A stretch of 64,000 bases of DNA, taken from positions 423,175-487,174 of the forward strand of contig NZ_BNAH01000001.1 of assembly GCF_014653195.1 (NCBI RefSeq). The letters run 5' to 3'. The notes beneath the pieces were generated by a model. It made no database searches and had not been told where the DNA came from. It worked only from the letters and a program-made list of their open reading frames with translations. The translations under genes and the position numbers were made by a program. Every line of letters starts with the position of its first letter. The first letter of the stretch is position 1. The stretch comes from Thalassotalea profundi (GTDB lineage: Bacteria; Pseudomonadota; Gammaproteobacteria; Enterobacterales; Alteromonadaceae). Shown piece after piece: positions 26,600 through 37,619 of this stretch.

Positions 26600-27463
26600 A
26601 TGTCTGAAAAACTACAAAAAGTATTGGCCCGCGCGGGTAAAGGTTCACGCCGAGAAATGGAAACAATTATTAGCGCAGGACGCGTTAGCATCAACGGGCA
26701 AGTCGCTTATCTAGGCGATCGTGTTGAAGGTAATGAACAAATAAAAATTGACGGTCATAGTGTCAGTTTACAAGCAAAAGACGAAGAAATTTGTCGCATA
26801 CTAATGTACAACAAGCCAGAAGGCGAAATGTGTACTCGAAAAGATCCTGAAGGTCGTCCTACAGTATTTGACAGATTACCTAAGCTTGATTCAAGCCGTT
26901 GGATTGCAGTAGGTCGTTTAGATATCAACACGTCAGGAATGCTACTGTTTACCACTGATGGGGAACTTGCTAATCGATTAATGCATCCTTCCCAGAGAGT
27001 GGAGCGAGAATATGCTGTTCGAGTTTTTGGTGAAGTAAATGAAGCCATGCTACAAAGGTTAAGAGCAGGGGTAAAACTTGAAGACGGGCCTGCACGTTTT
27101 CAAAAAATTAGTTACCGTGGTGGTGAAGGACGAAATCATTGGTTTCATGTGGTATTGTCTGAAGGTCGTAACCGAGAGGTTCGCCGTTTGTGGGAAAGCC
27201 AAGAAGTACAAGTAAGTCGTTTAATCCGTGTGCGTTATGGTGATATGGAGATGAAACGTCAGTTACCTGCTGGCGGTTGGACTGAACTATCTCTGCCCGA
27301 AGTTAATTATTATCGTCAATTAGTTAACTTAACCCCTGAAGTGAAAAGTAAGGTCAAGGTTGATGAAAAGGTTATGGATAACGCGAAAAGTCGTCGTATT
27401 CGTCGCTCGGTTAAAAAGCATCAAAGTCGTCAGCAACAGGCAACCCGTAGACGCCGTAGCTAA
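26600..27463 (+). CDS. rluB: 23S rRNA pseudouridine-2605 synthase
   Basis: It modifies U2605 of 23S rRNA. The 287-residue protein has an N-terminal S4 RNA-binding domain (residues 1-60, [20 protein letters not shown]). The RsuA-type catalytic motif is [19 protein letters not shown] with the aspartate at residue 108, followed by [11 protein letters not shown]. The C-terminal 35 residues are a basic Lys/Arg/Gln tail typical of RluB. The position after scpB matches gammaproteobacterial synteny. Confidence 0.95.
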   Translation: MSEKLQKVLARAGKGSRREMETIISAGRVSINGQVAYLGDRVEGNEQIKIDGHSVSLQAKDEEICRILMYNKPEGEMCTRKDPEGRPTVFDRLPKLDSSRWIAVGRLDINTSGMLLFTTDGELANRLMHPSQRVEREYAVRVFGEVNEAMLQRLRAGVKLEDGPARFQKISYRGGEGRNHWFHVVLSEGRNREVRRLWESQEVQVSRLIRVRYGDMEMKRQLPAGGWTELSLPEVNYYRQLVNLTPEVKSKVKVDEKVMDNAKSRRIRRSVKKHQSRQQQATRRRRS

Positions 27464-27504
27464 GGTATATTTACGTTAAATTATATTCAGCATTGGAAGT
27501 AGTA

Positions 27505-28653
27505 GTGCAAAAACAGTACATTAAAGAACAAGGTGACTTAATTCAATTATGTCAACATTTGAAAGAATCAGATGTTTTAATGGTTGATACGGAATTCGTA
27601 AGAACGCGAACACTTTACCCTAAATTAGGTTTACTGCAAGTTTGCAATGGTGAGTATCTTGCGTTGATAGATCCGCTTGCGGTGGAAGACTTAACTCCTT
27701 TTTGGGCGTTAATTGAAGATGAATCGATAGAGAAGGTTATTCACGCTTGCTCTGAAGATTTAGAAGTGTTTTTAACACAAGCTAATTGTCGCCCTAAAAA
27801 CTTAATTGATAGCCAAATAATGATGGCATTTTTAGGCCATGGGTTGTCTTTAGGTTATGCGGCAATGGTTGAGCATTTCTTAGGGGTTATTATCGATAAA
27901 TCTGACTCTAGAACTGATTGGCTCAAACGACCATTAACTGCAAGTCAAATTAGTTATGCGCAAGCAGATGTTGATTTTTTATATCAACTTTATCCAACAC
28001 TTAAGTCACAATTATTGGCAACTCCTTGGTTTGAAGCAGCGAAACAAGAAACGGAATTGATGATTGAGCGTAAATTTACCCCTACAGACACTAGCCAGCT
28101 TTATCGTCATATTAAAATGAGTTGGCGCTTAGGTGCTAAGCAATTAAATTTACTACAATATTTAGCGCTTTGGCGACTAGATCAAGCACAAAAACGGGAT
28201 ATGCCAATAGGTTTTATTGCTAAAGATCCTACATTAATTGGTCTTGCTAAGCATAATCCTTCTAGTCTCTCGGCTATGAGTAATATTGAAGGTGTTGATA
28301 CTTTAGATATTCGTCATAAAGGTAAAGCAATGCTATCGGTATTACAAAAAGCTAATGAAGTGAGTGAGAATGACTATCCAGAAACTATTGTGCGTTTAGA
28401 TGAATATCCAGGTTATAAACAACTTTTTAAGAAAATTAAAAGCTTCATTGCTGATATAGCATCTCAACATGAGCAAACAGTAGAGAACTTAGCTTCTAAA
28501 AAGCAAATTAATCAATTTTTGACATGGCACTTTAAGCTCAAAGGGGAAAACATTCAGCAAGAACAGGTTGATATTCTACGTAATTGGCGAATGAAATTGT
28601 TCGGTGAACAATTACTTGAGTTGGCTAAAGATGATTTTTCTCGTATGGAATAG
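27505..28653 (+). CDS. rnd: Ribonuclease D
   Basis: This 3'-5' exoribonuclease trims tRNA precursors. The N-terminal DEDD exonuclease domain shows MVDTEFVRTRT, VIHACSEDLEVF and SYAQADVDFLYQLY. The C-terminal half holds the HRDC helical domain (ALWRLDQAQKRDMPIGFIAKD). I chose GTG 27505, with GGAAG five bases upstream; an upstream TTG at 27493 has no such site. The protein is 382 residues, close to family length. Confidence 0.94.
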   Translation: MQKQYIKEQGDLIQLCQHLKESDVLMVDTEFVRTRTLYPKLGLLQVCNGEYLALIDPLAVEDLTPFWALIEDESIEKVIHACSEDLEVFLTQANCRPKNLIDSQIMMAFLGHGLSLGYAAMVEHFLGVIIDKSDSRTDWLKRPLTASQISYAQADVDFLYQLYPTLKSQLLATPWFEAAKQETELMIERKFTPTDTSQLYRHIKMSWRLGAKQLNLLQYLALWRLDQAQKRDMPIGFIAKDPTLIGLAKHNPSSLSAMSNIEGVDTLDIRHKGKAMLSVLQKANEVSENDYPETIVRLDEYPGYKQLFKKIKSFIADIASQHEQTVENLASKKQINQFLTWHFKLKGENIQQEQVDILRNWRMKLFGEQLLELAKDDFSRME

Positions 28654-28727
28654 GCGAGTAATTTTGTTTGTACGAACCATTTTTATTGGTACACAATCCA
28701 ATATATTTATTTTTCAAGGCTGTTATT

Positions 28728-29009
28728 ATGTTATGCGCGGTTTATAGAAGTCCTAAAAAGGCTCAAACTTATTTATTTGTAAAAAAAAGAGATGATTTTT
28801 CCGAAGTACCAGATGAACTTAAGTCAATGTTTGGTTCGCCAATATTAGTGACAATTATTAACTTAGCGACTAAAACTAAACTTGGATTGGCTGATATTAA
28901 TAAAGTGAAAGAAAATTTGCTCACACAAGGCTATTATTTACAGTTACCGCCGCCAGAAGAGGATTTATTGAAAGCACATAGGGCTGAACTCAAGCTTGAC
29001 CAATTATAA
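28728..29009 (+). CDS. ycgL: YcgL domain protein
   Basis: This small cytoplasmic protein belongs to the YcgL family, whose function is unknown. The start MLCAVYRSPKKAQTYLFV and the FGSPILVTIINL and LTQGYYLQLPPPEEDLL segments are characteristic. The correct ATG is 28728 (93 residues), with AAGG upstream; a longer frame from 28668 adds 20 residues not found in the family. It lies between rnd and a transglycosylase gene, as in related genomes. Confidence 0.92.
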   Translation: MLCAVYRSPKKAQTYLFVKKRDDFSEVPDELKSMFGSPILVTIINLATKTKLGLADINKVKENLLTQGYYLQLPPPEEDLLKAHRAELKLDQL

Positions 29010-29044
29010 TCATTTATTGAGACATAAATACTGAAAGTAAACTT

Positions 29045-30121
29045 ATGATTTATTCTAAAAATTTTATATTAATGACCAAAAATATGCTGGTTTTACTTAC
29101 TGTTATCTTATTTACCAGTATGTTTGGCGTAAAGGTTGAAGCAGCATCAACCAAAACACCATTGAGTGAAGAGGAGTTTTTACTTTATGTTGAAAAATTG
29201 AAAGTTGAAGCACAAAGTAAAAATTTCTCAATAGAATTTATTGAGAAGGTCTTTTCTGAACCTACATTTTATCGTCGAGCAGTTAAAGCTGATCGTAATC
29301 AACCCGAAGTAGTAGAGACCTTAGATACCTATCTACCTAAACGTGTACCTGATTGGAAAATTAAACGTGCTAGGGAACAATTTAAAACTCATTATGAGCT
29401 GCTGACCAATATTGCTGAAAACTTTGGTGTACAACCTCGTTTTATCATTGCTTTATGGGGACTTGAAACCAATTTTGGTAAAATAATGGGGAACTACAAT
29501 GTAGTTTCAGCTTTGGCGACACTTGCATATGAGGGGCGTCGTGAAGCCTTTTATAAAAAAGAATTATGGGCAGCATTAACAATCATTAATGAAGGTCATA
29601 TTGATGTAGAAGATATGAAAGGTTCATGGGCAGGCGCGATGGGACAAAACCAATTTATGCCAACGTCCTTTCTTGCTTATGCGGTAGATGGTGATGGTGA
29701 TGGTAAGAAAGATATATGGGGTAATCAAGCTGATGTCTTTGCATCTATGGCTAATTATCTTAAAAAAGAAGGCTGGAATCGTGATTTAACCTGGGGACGC
29801 CAAGTTAAATTACCTAAAGGTTTTGATAAAACATTAGCAATACCTCAAAGAACGGGTGGACGTAAACAATGGTTAGCGGCATGGAAAAACACCGAAAAAA
29901 CGTTAGCACAGTGGCAAGCGTTGGGTGTTAGAAGAGCAGATGGTACTGATCTCCCTAAAGTAGACATTACTGCAGCTCTAGTCTTTCCTGATGGTGAAAA
30001 AGGGCGAGTGTATTTAGCTTACGATAATTATAAAAGTTTAATGCACTGGAACTTATCTTATTATTTTGTCACTTCGGTAGGACACTTGTCAGATCGTATT
30101 AAGTTTCCACCAATAGATTAG
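29045..30121 (+). CDS. Lytic murein transglycosylase, SLT_2 type
   Basis: This 358-residue periplasmic peptidoglycan lyase has a Sec signal (hydrophobic 13-27, cleavage likely after VEAA). The catalytic Glu141 lies in LWGLETNFG, followed by GSWAGAMGQNQFMPTSFLAYAVDGDGDGKKDIW and the C-terminal MHWNLSYYFVTSVG (given as separate landmarks). It lacks the peptidoglycan-binding domain of the paralog at 9389. Two close ATG codons (29045, 29075) could start it. Neighbours ycgL and ycgN match the conserved block. Confidence 0.92.
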   Translation: MIYSKNFILMTKNMLVLLTVILFTSMFGVKVEAASTKTPLSEEEFLLYVEKLKVEAQSKNFSIEFIEKVFSEPTFYRRAVKADRNQPEVVETLDTYLPKRVPDWKIKRAREQFKTHYELLTNIAENFGVQPRFIIALWGLETNFGKIMGNYNVVSALATLAYEGRREAFYKKELWAALTIINEGHIDVEDMKGSWAGAMGQNQFMPTSFLAYAVDGDGDGKKDIWGNQADVFASMANYLKKEGWNRDLTWGRQVKLPKGFDKTLAIPQRTGGRKQWLAAWKNTEKTLAQWQALGVRRADGTDLPKVDITAALVFPDGEKGRVYLAYDNYKSLMHWNLSYYFVTSVGHLSDRIKFPPID

Positions 30122-30168
30122 TTTCCAAGTAACATGGTATTAATGAAATTAGCATTAGGAATAAATTA

Positions 30169-30687
30169 GTGAGTTTGATAAAAGACGCCCCCCCTTTTTG
30201 GCAAAGTAAAACTTTAGAGCAAATGACTCGTCAAGAGTGGGAGTCGTTATGTGACGGGTGTGCTAAATGTTGCTTACATAAATTCATTGATGATGAAGAA
30301 ACTGACGATGAATCAGAATTAATGCCAACAACCTACATCAAAGAAGGTGAGCAGATGAATTACAGCAATATAGCCTGTCATCTGCTTAACGATAAAACAT
30401 GTCAATGTAGCCAATATAGCAAACGCACTACATTAGTACCTGATTGTGTTCAACTTACCCAAGACAATATTGATAGCGTGTTCTTTATGCCGCCAAGCTG
30501 TACTTATAGACGTTTAAAAGAAGGGCGAGGTATCCCTTCATGGCATCCTTTATTACATAAAGGTAAAAAATCAGCTATGCATAAAGCTGGCATGTCAGTT
30601 CGTGGAAAAATTGTGAAAGATAGTGACGTCGATCTAGATTATTTTGAGGACTATATTGTTTTATGGCCGCTTGATGATATTGATTAA
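30169..30687 (+). CDS. ycgN: YcgN-type cysteine-cluster protein (UPF0260)
   Basis: The 172-residue protein has a CxxCxxCC cluster (Cys28, Cys31, Cys34, Cys35 in LCDGCAKCCLHKF) and further cysteines in CHLLNDKTCQC and the PPSCTYR segment. It is expected to bind zinc or an iron-sulphur cluster; its function is unknown. The start is GTG with AGGAA about 6 bases upstream. A weak 7-base dyad (CTAGAGT/ACTCTAG at 30690 and 30711) follows. Confidence 0.92.
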   Translation: MSLIKDAPPFWQSKTLEQMTRQEWESLCDGCAKCCLHKFIDDEETDDESELMPTTYIKEGEQMNYSNIACHLLNDKTCQCSQYSKRTTLVPDCVQLTQDNIDSVFFMPPSCTYRRLKEGRGIPSWHPLLHKGKKSAMHKAGMSVRGKIVKDSDVDLDYFEDYIVLWPLDDID

Positions 30688-31009
30688 TGCTAGAGTCTGT
30701 TTCAATATAAACTCTAGTATCCCTTGGTATTTGGGTATGTTATTGAATAATTATTAATTATCTCTCTATGCAAACTAATACCTAAACAGGCTTACCTTTC
30801 CTTATTACTTTATATTTAAAAATAAATACTTATTATCACTATAATTTATAATGAATATATCTAGCTTTTCAATGTTATTGCATATTTTTTGTATGAATAA
30901 TTAGCTATAAATGATACAACAATTGATGCTAATTCAAACAATAATAATAATTAGTATGTTGGAATCGGGAAATACTCGTTTTAATAATAATAAATAAAAT
31001 AGGTGATTT
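30688..31009. other. AT-rich intergenic region before pntA
   Basis: About 320 bases. The first 30 hold a weak hairpin that may end ycgN. The rest is extremely AT-rich with many TAA/AAT repeats and should contain the pnt promoter, but no hexamer pair stands out. No ORF or RNA gene was recognised. Confidence 0.4.
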
Positions 31010-32548
31010 ATGATCATTGGGATCCCCAAAGAAACCCTCAAAGGAGAAAATCGTGTCGCGTGTGCGCCCAACGCGGTATCGTCACTCAAAAAATTAGGCT
31101 TTGATGTAAGTATTCAAAAAGGTGCAGGCACTAAAGCTAGCTTTTTTGATGATGAATTCTTAGCCGCAGAAGCAGAAGTGGTCACTAAAAAAGTATGCTG
31201 GCAAGCTGATATTATCTTAAAAGTGAATCCTCCCACTATCGAAGAAGTTGCTCAAATGAAAGATGGGGCTACGTTAATCAGTTTTCTAGCACCAGCAACT
31301 AATAGTGACTTATTAGACTTATTAAAAGCTAAATCAATTACCAGCTTAGCGATGGAAATGGTACCCAGAATGACACGTTCTCAGTCAATGGATGCCTTAA
31401 GTTCTATGGCGAATATTGCTGGTTATCGTGCTGTTATTGAAGCAACACATCAGTTTGGACGCTTTTTAACAGGACAAATTACTGCCGCAGGGAAAATGCC
31501 TCCAGCAAAAGTCATGATTATTGGCGCGGGTGTAGCTGGTTTAGCTGCAATTGGTACCGCTGGAAGCTTAGGTGCGATTGTACGTGCTTTTGATACTCGT
31601 CCTGAAGTGAAAGAGCAAATTGAAAGTATGGGAGCTGAATTTCTTGAGCTTGATTATGAAGAGCCAGAGGATACAGGTTCAGGTGATGGTTACGCTAAAG
31701 AAATGAGTAAAGCTTTTATTGATGCTGAAATGGCGTTATTTGCTGAGCAAGCCAAAGATGTCGATATTATTATTACTACGGCGATGATCCCAGGGAAACC
31801 GGCACCTAAATTAATTACCGCAGAAATGGTAGCCTCGATGAAAACAGGGAGTGTTATTGTTGATTTAGCGGCAGCAGGTGGCGGTAACTGTGAGCTAACT
31901 GAAGCCGGTAAAGTAACTAATGCTAATGGCGTACATATTATCGGCTATACAGACTTAGTATCACGATTGCCCAATCAGTCTTCTCAACTTTATGCCAATA
32001 ACTTGGTTAATTTATTAAAGCTGTTATGTAAAGACAAAGACGGCCAATTAACGATTGATTTTGATGATCAAGTGGTTCGAAATATGACGGTAGTGAAAGA
32101 CAGTGAAATTACTTTTCCACCGCCACCTATTCAAGTAAGTGCAGCTCCCGCACAACCTAAAGTAAAACCGTCTGCAACGCCTAAAGAAGTTGAAGAAGAA
32201 TCACCCCCAAGTAATAAAAAATATTGGTTTATGGCCGCAGGCGCTTTAGTTTTTTCATGGATAGCAAGTGTCGCACCGGCTGACTTTTTATCACATTTTA
32301 CCGTTTTTGTTTTAGCGTGTGTTATTGGCTATTACGTTGTTTGGAACGTAAGCCATTCATTACATACGCCTTTGATGAGTGTTACTAATGCTATTTCAGG
32401 CATTATTATTGTCGGAGCCTTATTACAAATTGGTAATGGTAATATCGTGATACAAGTTTTGGCGGGTATAGCGGTATTAATAGCAACAATAAACATTGTT
32501 GGTGGCTTCGTCGTCACTAAACGTATGTTAAAAATGTTTAGAAAATAG
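31010..32548 (+). CDS. pntA: NAD(P) transhydrogenase alpha subunit
   Basis: Part of the proton-pumping inner-membrane enzyme that transfers hydride between NADH and NADP. The 512-residue subunit starts [20 protein letters not shown] (domain I), with the NAD loop [18 protein letters not shown] and [14 protein letters not shown] proline-rich linker near residue 375 leads to about four C-terminal membrane spans (residues 400-505). The single-chain form matches E. coli. pntB follows after 9 bases. Confidence 0.96.
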   Translation: MIIGIPKETLKGENRVACAPNAVSSLKKLGFDVSIQKGAGTKASFFDDEFLAAEAEVVTKKVCWQADIILKVNPPTIEEVAQMKDGATLISFLAPATNSDLLDLLKAKSITSLAMEMVPRMTRSQSMDALSSMANIAGYRAVIEATHQFGRFLTGQITAAGKMPPAKVMIIGAGVAGLAAIGTAGSLGAIVRAFDTRPEVKEQIESMGAEFLELDYEEPEDTGSGDGYAKEMSKAFIDAEMALFAEQAKDVDIIITTAMIPGKPAPKLITAEMVASMKTGSVIVDLAAAGGGNCELTEAGKVTNANGVHIIGYTDLVSRLPNQSSQLYANNLVNLLKLLCKDKDGQLTIDFDDQVVRNMTVVKDSEITFPPPPIQVSAAPAQPKVKPSATPKEVEEESPPSNKKYWFMAAGALVFSWIASVAPADFLSHFTVFVLACVIGYYVVWNVSHSLHTPLMSVTNAISGIIIVGALLQIGNGNIVIQVLAGIAVLIATINIVGGFVVTKRMLKMFRK

Positions 32549-32557
32549 GGGGCTGAC

Positions 32558-33961
32558 GTGGAAGTATCTCAAGGTTTTATCTCGGCTGCTTATATAATTT
32601 CAGCCTTATTATTTATTTTTTCTTTATCAGGGTTAAGCAAACAAAAAACTGCTGAAACGGGAAACTGGTTTGGTATTGCGGGTATGTCCATTGCCTTACT
32701 TGCGACCATAGCTGATCCAAGAGTTGATAACGTATTGATGATTGTGATCGCCATGATCATTGGTAGTGTTATTGGTTTAAGGCTGGCTAACAAAGTAGAA
32801 ATGACACAAATGCCTGAGCTTGTAGCAATTTTACATAGTTTTGTAGGTTTAGCAGCAGTATTAGTAGGCTTTAATAGTTATTTTAGTGTTGATCATTCTG
32901 TGCAGATAATGCTGACTGAAGCACAGCAAGTCGCAAATAATATTCATTTAACAGAAGTTTTTTTAGGTGTCTTTATTGGTGCTGTAACTTTTACAGGCTC
33001 TATTGTTGCTTACGCTAAGCTTAGCGGTGCGTTAAATTCGTCTGCACTTATGTTACCACATCGTCATAAGCTGAATTTATTAGCCGGTGTAGTATCCTTC
33101 GTGTTGATGATTATTTTTGTTAACGCTGGTGGCTCTGATAATGCACTATATCTTATGACGGCTATCGCTTTACTTTTTGGATGGCATTTAGTTGCATCTA
33201 TCGGCGGAGCTGATATGCCTGTTGTAGTGTCAATGCTAAATTCTTATTCAGGTTGGGCGGCCGCTGCGGCAGGTTTTATGCTAAGTAACGACTTATTGAT
33301 TGTTACAGGAGCTCTTGTTGGTTCATCTGGCGCAATTTTATCTTATATTATGTGTAAAGCGATGAATCGCTCATTTATTAGTGTGATAGCGGGGGGATTT
33401 GGAACAGATGTTGTTATTGAAAGCGATACTGACTACGGAGAGCATGTTGAAGTACAAGCAGAATCGGTTGCTGAAATGCTAGGCAATGCTAAATCAGTAA
33501 TTATCACTCCAGGTTACGGTATGGCGGTTGCTCAAGCACAATACCCTGTATATGAGTTAACACAAAAGTTAATTGATAAAGGTGTAAATGTGCGTTTTGG
33601 TATTCATCCTGTTGCTGGTCGTTTACCTGGACACATGAATGTTTTACTTGCTGAGGCTAAAGTTCCTTATGATATAGTATTAGGAATGGAAGAGATTAAT
33701 GATGATTTTGCTGAAACTGATGTAGTTCTCGTTATTGGCGCAAATGATACTGTTAATCCTGCGGCAACTGAAGATCCAACAAGCCCTATTGCCGGAATGC
33801 CTGTATTAGAAGTATGGCATGCTAAAAATGTAATTGTTTTTAAACGCTCAATGAGTACGGGGTATGCAGGGGTGCAGAATCCTTTATTTTTTAAAGACAA
33901 TACTCAAATGCTATTTGGAGATGCAAAAGACTCTGTTGAGAAAATTTCAAAATCGCTTTAG
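32558..33961 (+). CDS. pntB: NAD(P) transhydrogenase beta subunit
   Basis: This 467-residue partner of PntA has about nine N-terminal membrane spans (residues 5-265) and a C-terminal NADP domain III ([49 protein letters not shown]). The conserved His in [14 protein letters not shown] is associated with the proton path in this family. The start is GTG, preceded by a run of G five bases upstream. Confidence 0.96.
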   Translation: MEVSQGFISAAYIISALLFIFSLSGLSKQKTAETGNWFGIAGMSIALLATIADPRVDNVLMIVIAMIIGSVIGLRLANKVEMTQMPELVAILHSFVGLAAVLVGFNSYFSVDHSVQIMLTEAQQVANNIHLTEVFLGVFIGAVTFTGSIVAYAKLSGALNSSALMLPHRHKLNLLAGVVSFVLMIIFVNAGGSDNALYLMTAIALLFGWHLVASIGGADMPVVVSMLNSYSGWAAAAAGFMLSNDLLIVTGALVGSSGAILSYIMCKAMNRSFISVIAGGFGTDVVIESDTDYGEHVEVQAESVAEMLGNAKSVIITPGYGMAVAQAQYPVYELTQKLIDKGVNVRFGIHPVAGRLPGHMNVLLAEAKVPYDIVLGMEEINDDFAETDVVLVIGANDTVNPAATEDPTSPIAGMPVLEVWHAKNVIVFKRSMSTGYAGVQNPLFFKDNTQMLFGDAKDSVEKISKSL

Positions 33962-34020
33962 TTAATGAGTGAGTCGTTATAGACTCTTAAGCGAGTTATT
34001 CGAACAAAACGTTTGGTATA

Positions 34021-34051
34021 AACCAGTAGTTGCAACACTACTGGTTTTTTT
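34021..34051 (+). terminator. Terminator after pntB
   Basis: AACCAGTAGT (34021-34030) pairs with ACTACTGGTT (34037-34046) over a 6-base loop and is followed by seven T. Confidence 0.92.
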
Positions 34052-34084
34052 ATATTTATTACACAAAACGAGTATGAGCATTCT

Positions 34085-35500
34085 ATGACATTTATCGAAC
34101 AATGGGTTGGCACTATAAACAGTTATTTATGGGGAAGTATTTTAATTTACTTACTTACTGGATGTGGTATTTGGTTTACGCTTCGTTTAAAAGCCATACA
34201 ATTAACTAGATTTTCTCATATGTTTACCTTGTTAAAGTCTAGCCGTACAGCCAATGCTCATGGTATTTCTTCTTTTCAAGCTTTGTGTACATCATTAGCT
34301 GCACGTGTTGGTACCGGAAATTTAATGGGGGTCGCTGTTGCCATATCATTAGGAGGAGCAGGGGCAGTCTTTTGGATGTGGGTGATTGCTGTTGTTGGTA
34401 TGGCGACAGCATTTGCTGAAAGTACTTTAGGTCAGCTTTATAAAGAAAAAGATATCAACGGAAATTTTCGAGGCGGCCCAGCTTATTATATGAGTAAAGG
34501 TTTGAAAAATAAGCATTTAGCTATGTTGTTTTCACTTTGTTTATTTTTTGGTTATGGTTTTGTATTTAGCTCGGTACAAGCTAACTCTATTACCGATGCT
34601 TTCAATGGTTCTTTTGGTATCAATCCTATAATTACAGGGATTACTATTACCTTAGCTACAGGTTACATAATCATGGGAGGGCTAAAAAATATTGCACGCT
34701 TTGCAGAATTAACGGTGCCTTTTATGGGGCTTGCTTATTTTATTGTCTGTATTATCGTTATTAGTCAAAATATCACTCTTATCCCTGAGATAATCATGGA
34801 TATCTTTAATTCAGCATTTGGTTTAAAGGAAGCCGGTAGTGGATTAGTTGGTGCTGCTATTGTTCAGGGCGTAAAACGTGGCTTATATTCAAATGAAGCT
34901 GGGATGGGAAGTGCGCCAAATGCTGCTGCCGCTGCTGTACCTTACCCGCCACATCCTGTTTCTCAAGGCTATATTCAAATGCTTGCTGTTTTCTTTGATA
35001 CGATAGTGATCTGCTCTTGTACCGCTTTCTTAATCTTACTTTTTGATGGCCATGGCGGTGAAATAAAAGGCATACAATTAACCCAGCAAGCGTTAGCTTT
35101 TCAAGTAGGTGATTGGGGAAGTGATTTTATTACTGTCGCAATTTTACTTTTTGGCTTTACTTCTATTGTAGCTAATTTTGCTTATGCGGAAAATAATTTA
35201 AAATATTTGAGGTTAGATAATTTACTCGGGCACTGGTTTTTACGTATTGGGTTTTTAGCTATGTTGGTTTTTGGTTCAGTGGCAAGTTTGCCTGAAGTGA
35301 TTGCATTAGCGGATTTATCAACAGGATTGATGACCGTAGTGAATGTTACCGCTCTGTTTTTACTGACTAAAGTGGTTGTTCTAGTCACTAAAGATTATCA
35401 TCAACAATTGGCTGATGGTAAGCTGCCAGAATATAGCCCCAATGTTGAAGAACATAAGGCATTGCATTTAAGTAAAGGCATCTGGGCTGAGAAATCTTAA
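34085..35500 (+). CDS. Alanine/glycine:cation symporter (AGCS family)
   Basis: This inner-membrane, usually sodium-coupled importer of alanine or glycine has 471 residues and about eleven spans. Family landmarks include FQALCTSLAARVGTGNLMGVA, FRGGPAYYMSKGL, GGLKNIARFAELTVPFMG, and YSNEAGMGSAPNAAAAA. It is monogenic, between the pntB terminator and the helicase gene. The exact substrate (Ala, Gly or Gln) cannot be read from the sequence. Confidence 0.93.
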   Translation: MTFIEQWVGTINSYLWGSILIYLLTGCGIWFTLRLKAIQLTRFSHMFTLLKSSRTANAHGISSFQALCTSLAARVGTGNLMGVAVAISLGGAGAVFWMWVIAVVGMATAFAESTLGQLYKEKDINGNFRGGPAYYMSKGLKNKHLAMLFSLCLFFGYGFVFSSVQANSITDAFNGSFGINPIITGITITLATGYIIMGGLKNIARFAELTVPFMGLAYFIVCIIVISQNITLIPEIIMDIFNSAFGLKEAGSGLVGAAIVQGVKRGLYSNEAGMGSAPNAAAAAVPYPPHPVSQGYIQMLAVFFDTIVICSCTAFLILLFDGHGGEIKGIQLTQQALAFQVGDWGSDFITVAILLFGFTSIVANFAYAENNLKYLRLDNLLGHWFLRIGFLAMLVFGSVASLPEVIALADLSTGLMTVVNVTALFLLTKVVVLVTKDYHQQLADGKLPEYSPNVEEHKALHLSKGIWAEKS

Positions 35501-35598
35501 GGATTTAAGCTGACGTTAAATATACTGTCAAGCTTGGCCTTAATACTGTTATAATCGCGCATTATTTTGTTTTATTATTGCTATATTAAGGTCATTGA

Positions 35599-36909
35599 AT
35601 GAGTGTTGATGCTATTGGTTTATCGGAAAACTTACTTAAAGCGGTAAAAAAGTGCGGTTATAAAAACTTAACCCCGATACAACAACAAGCTATTCCTGCT
35701 ATTCGTTCAGGTGCTGATATTCTTGCGAGTGCGCAAACAGGCACAGGGAAAACAGCCGCTTTCAGTTTACCTATTCTTGACGCTATTTCTAGTAATAATG
35801 ATACGTTACAGGCATTAATTCTAACGCCTACTCGTGAACTAGCTCAACAAGTTGCTAAAAATATAACGGCTTATAGTGAGTTCTTACCTATATCTTCAGG
35901 TGTTATTTATGGCGGTGTTAACATGCCCGCTCAAACTAAAATGCTAAAATCAGGTATTAATGTATTAGTGGCGACACCGGGACGATTATTAGAGCATATG
36001 GCTTTGCGTCATGTTGATTTATCTCATGTGAAGTTTTTTGTACTTGATGAAGCCGATCGTATGCTAGATATGGGGTTTTTAACTGAATTAGAACGTATTC
36101 TTGTTGCAATAAAACAGAAACATCAAACGCTAATGTTCTCAGCTACTTTTTCTCACAAAGTGAAAACATTAGCGAATCAAATATTACATACCCCTAAATC
36201 TATTGGTGTTGCTAAACAAAATGCGACTTCAGGTAAAGTAAAACAATCAGTTTATTGGGTAGCAGAAGCAAGAAAACGAGAGTTACTTTCTGAATTAATT
36301 GGTGTAAATAATTGGAAACAGGTTCTTGTTTTTGCAGGAACGAAAGAAAGTGCCAATATACTTGCTAAAGAATTAAAACTTGATGGTATTAAAGCCGCTT
36401 TATGTCACGGAGATATCTCCCAAGGTGGCAGAAATAAAGCGCTTGAGCAGTTTGCACAAGGCCAAATTAGAGTACTCGTTGCAACAGATGTTGCCGCTAG
36501 AGGCTTGGATATTGAAGATTTACCTTATGTAATTAATTTTCATTTACCTTTTTTAGCGGAAGATTATGTACACCGAATAGGTCGTACGGGTAGAGCTGGA
36601 AAAACTGGTACAGCTATTTCTTTAGTCAGCCCTAAAGATGAGAAGTTTTTACAAAATATAGAAACATTAATCGGTCGAACTTTCGATCGTATTGTTGAAC
36701 CAGGCTATGAATTGGATAAAGCTACACCAATAATTCATCAACAAGAAGAACAGGCACAAGTAGTAGAAAAGAAAAATCGCTACCAAACTACGCAAGATAA
36801 AAATAAAGCTGTAGCTAAAAAACGTAATGATAAAGCTAAAAGTGCAACTAAAAATACGTCAAAATCGCCGAAAAAGACTAAAGTAACAAAAAACAGCAAA
36901 AGAAGATAA
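35599..36909 (+). CDS. rhlE: DEAD-box ATP-dependent RNA helicase, RhlE-like
   Basis: It has all the motifs of an ATP-dependent RNA helicase: a Q motif ([15 protein letters not shown]), Walker [53 protein letters not shown], then [14 protein letters not shown] and [10 protein letters not shown]. The 436-residue protein ends in a 60-residue Lys-rich tail, typical of RhlE and likely to aid RNA binding. AAGG lies 8 bases before the ATG. Confidence 0.92.
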   Translation: MSVDAIGLSENLLKAVKKCGYKNLTPIQQQAIPAIRSGADILASAQTGTGKTAAFSLPILDAISSNNDTLQALILTPTRELAQQVAKNITAYSEFLPISSGVIYGGVNMPAQTKMLKSGINVLVATPGRLLEHMALRHVDLSHVKFFVLDEADRMLDMGFLTELERILVAIKQKHQTLMFSATFSHKVKTLANQILHTPKSIGVAKQNATSGKVKQSVYWVAEARKRELLSELIGVNNWKQVLVFAGTKESANILAKELKLDGIKAALCHGDISQGGRNKALEQFAQGQIRVLVATDVAARGLDIEDLPYVINFHLPFLAEDYVHRIGRTGRAGKTGTAISLVSPKDEKFLQNIETLIGRTFDRIVEPGYELDKATPIIHQQEEQAQVVEKKNRYQTTQDKNKAVAKKRNDKAKSATKNTSKSPKKTKVTKNSKRR

Positions 36910-36953
36910 AGACATTAAAGTCTATTGGATATATAAGATACTCTTTAATCACT

Positions 36954-37604
36954 ATGAAAAATTTTGCTGATTATATAAATGTGGAAACGCCTTTTATTTA
37001 TAGAAATACCTGCTGGTTTTGTGGTGAGCCAGCATCCACTATTTTTTCATTTCCCCATCATTTACATCAAGTTGTTAATTGTCGTCATCCTAATTTAACG
37101 CTTAATTCGTGTAAGGAATGTACGCAAGCGGGCTTAAAATCTAAGGCTAACGATATTTGGCAAGTTGCACATGATGTTAAAGTTTTCTTAGTCAAAACCT
37201 ATCAAAAGGATTTAGCTATTGGCCTTAATTGGACAAAAGAGGAGCTGGCTAATAGCCAGTTTGAAGGTGGTAATTTTGAGTCTTTTCAACGCAGTGCTTG
37301 GTTTATGTATGAAGTTGCTCAAAATAGGGTGAACTTTTCACATTGGCCATTAGTTATTAATGGAATAAAAATAGAAAGTAGTGAATGTACGCCATTAGTG
37401 TTTACTTTTGACGGTACCACTTACCCCTCTATTGAACAGGCAATGGAGCATTACAGTGAAGTGTTTCAAATAAATAAAGACTATTTACAACAAGTAATAG
37501 CCAAGCTAGGTAGTAAACGTTTTTCCACGGCAATTAGATTTTGTCGCTTAATGATTAATGCTACCTCAGCTGAGAGAAAAATAGCGCTTAATGAATTAAC
37601 TTAA
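36954..37604 (+). CDS. Unknown protein with N-terminal Cys/His cluster
   Basis: This 216-residue soluble protein was not recognised. CWFC at residues 20-23 and CKEC at 53-56, with Cys43 and HHLH at 35-38 between, look like a zinc-binding treble-clef or HNH-like arrangement. No catalytic nuclease histidine could be assigned firmly. The middle ([21 protein letters not shown]) and end ([20 protein letters not shown]) are helical. It follows the helicase by 45 bases and could share its transcript. Its last codons form half of a terminator for the opposite gene. Confidence 0.6.
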   Translation: MKNFADYINVETPFIYRNTCWFCGEPASTIFSFPHHLHQVVNCRHPNLTLNSCKECTQAGLKSKANDIWQVAHDVKVFLVKTYQKDLAIGLNWTKEELANSQFEGGNFESFQRSAWFMYEVAQNRVNFSHWPLVINGIKIESSECTPLVFTFDGTTYPSIEQAMEHYSEVFQINKDYLQQVIAKLGSKRFSTAIRFCRLMINATSAERKIALNELT

Positions 37605-37612
37605 GCGCTATT
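37576..37612 (-). terminator. Terminator of the GGDEF gene, overlapping the convergent gene's end
   Basis: A perfect 12-base stem (37580-37591 with 37601-37612) and a 9-base loop lie just past the GGDEF stop. On the minus strand the stem runs into TTTTT. The left arm lies in the last codons of the plus-strand gene and its stop is in the loop region. Confidence 0.75.
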
Positions 37613-37619
37613 ATATGGG

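Noticed and set aside
28668..28727. 20-codon N-terminal extension of ycgL
   Set aside because: YcgL proteins begin MLCAVYRS; the extension is hydrophobic, unconserved and lacks a ribosome site.
30820..31000. TAA/AAT repeats before pntA as a possible repeat array
   Set aside because: The units are irregular and match simple AT-rich sequence; no defined repeat length or spacer exists.
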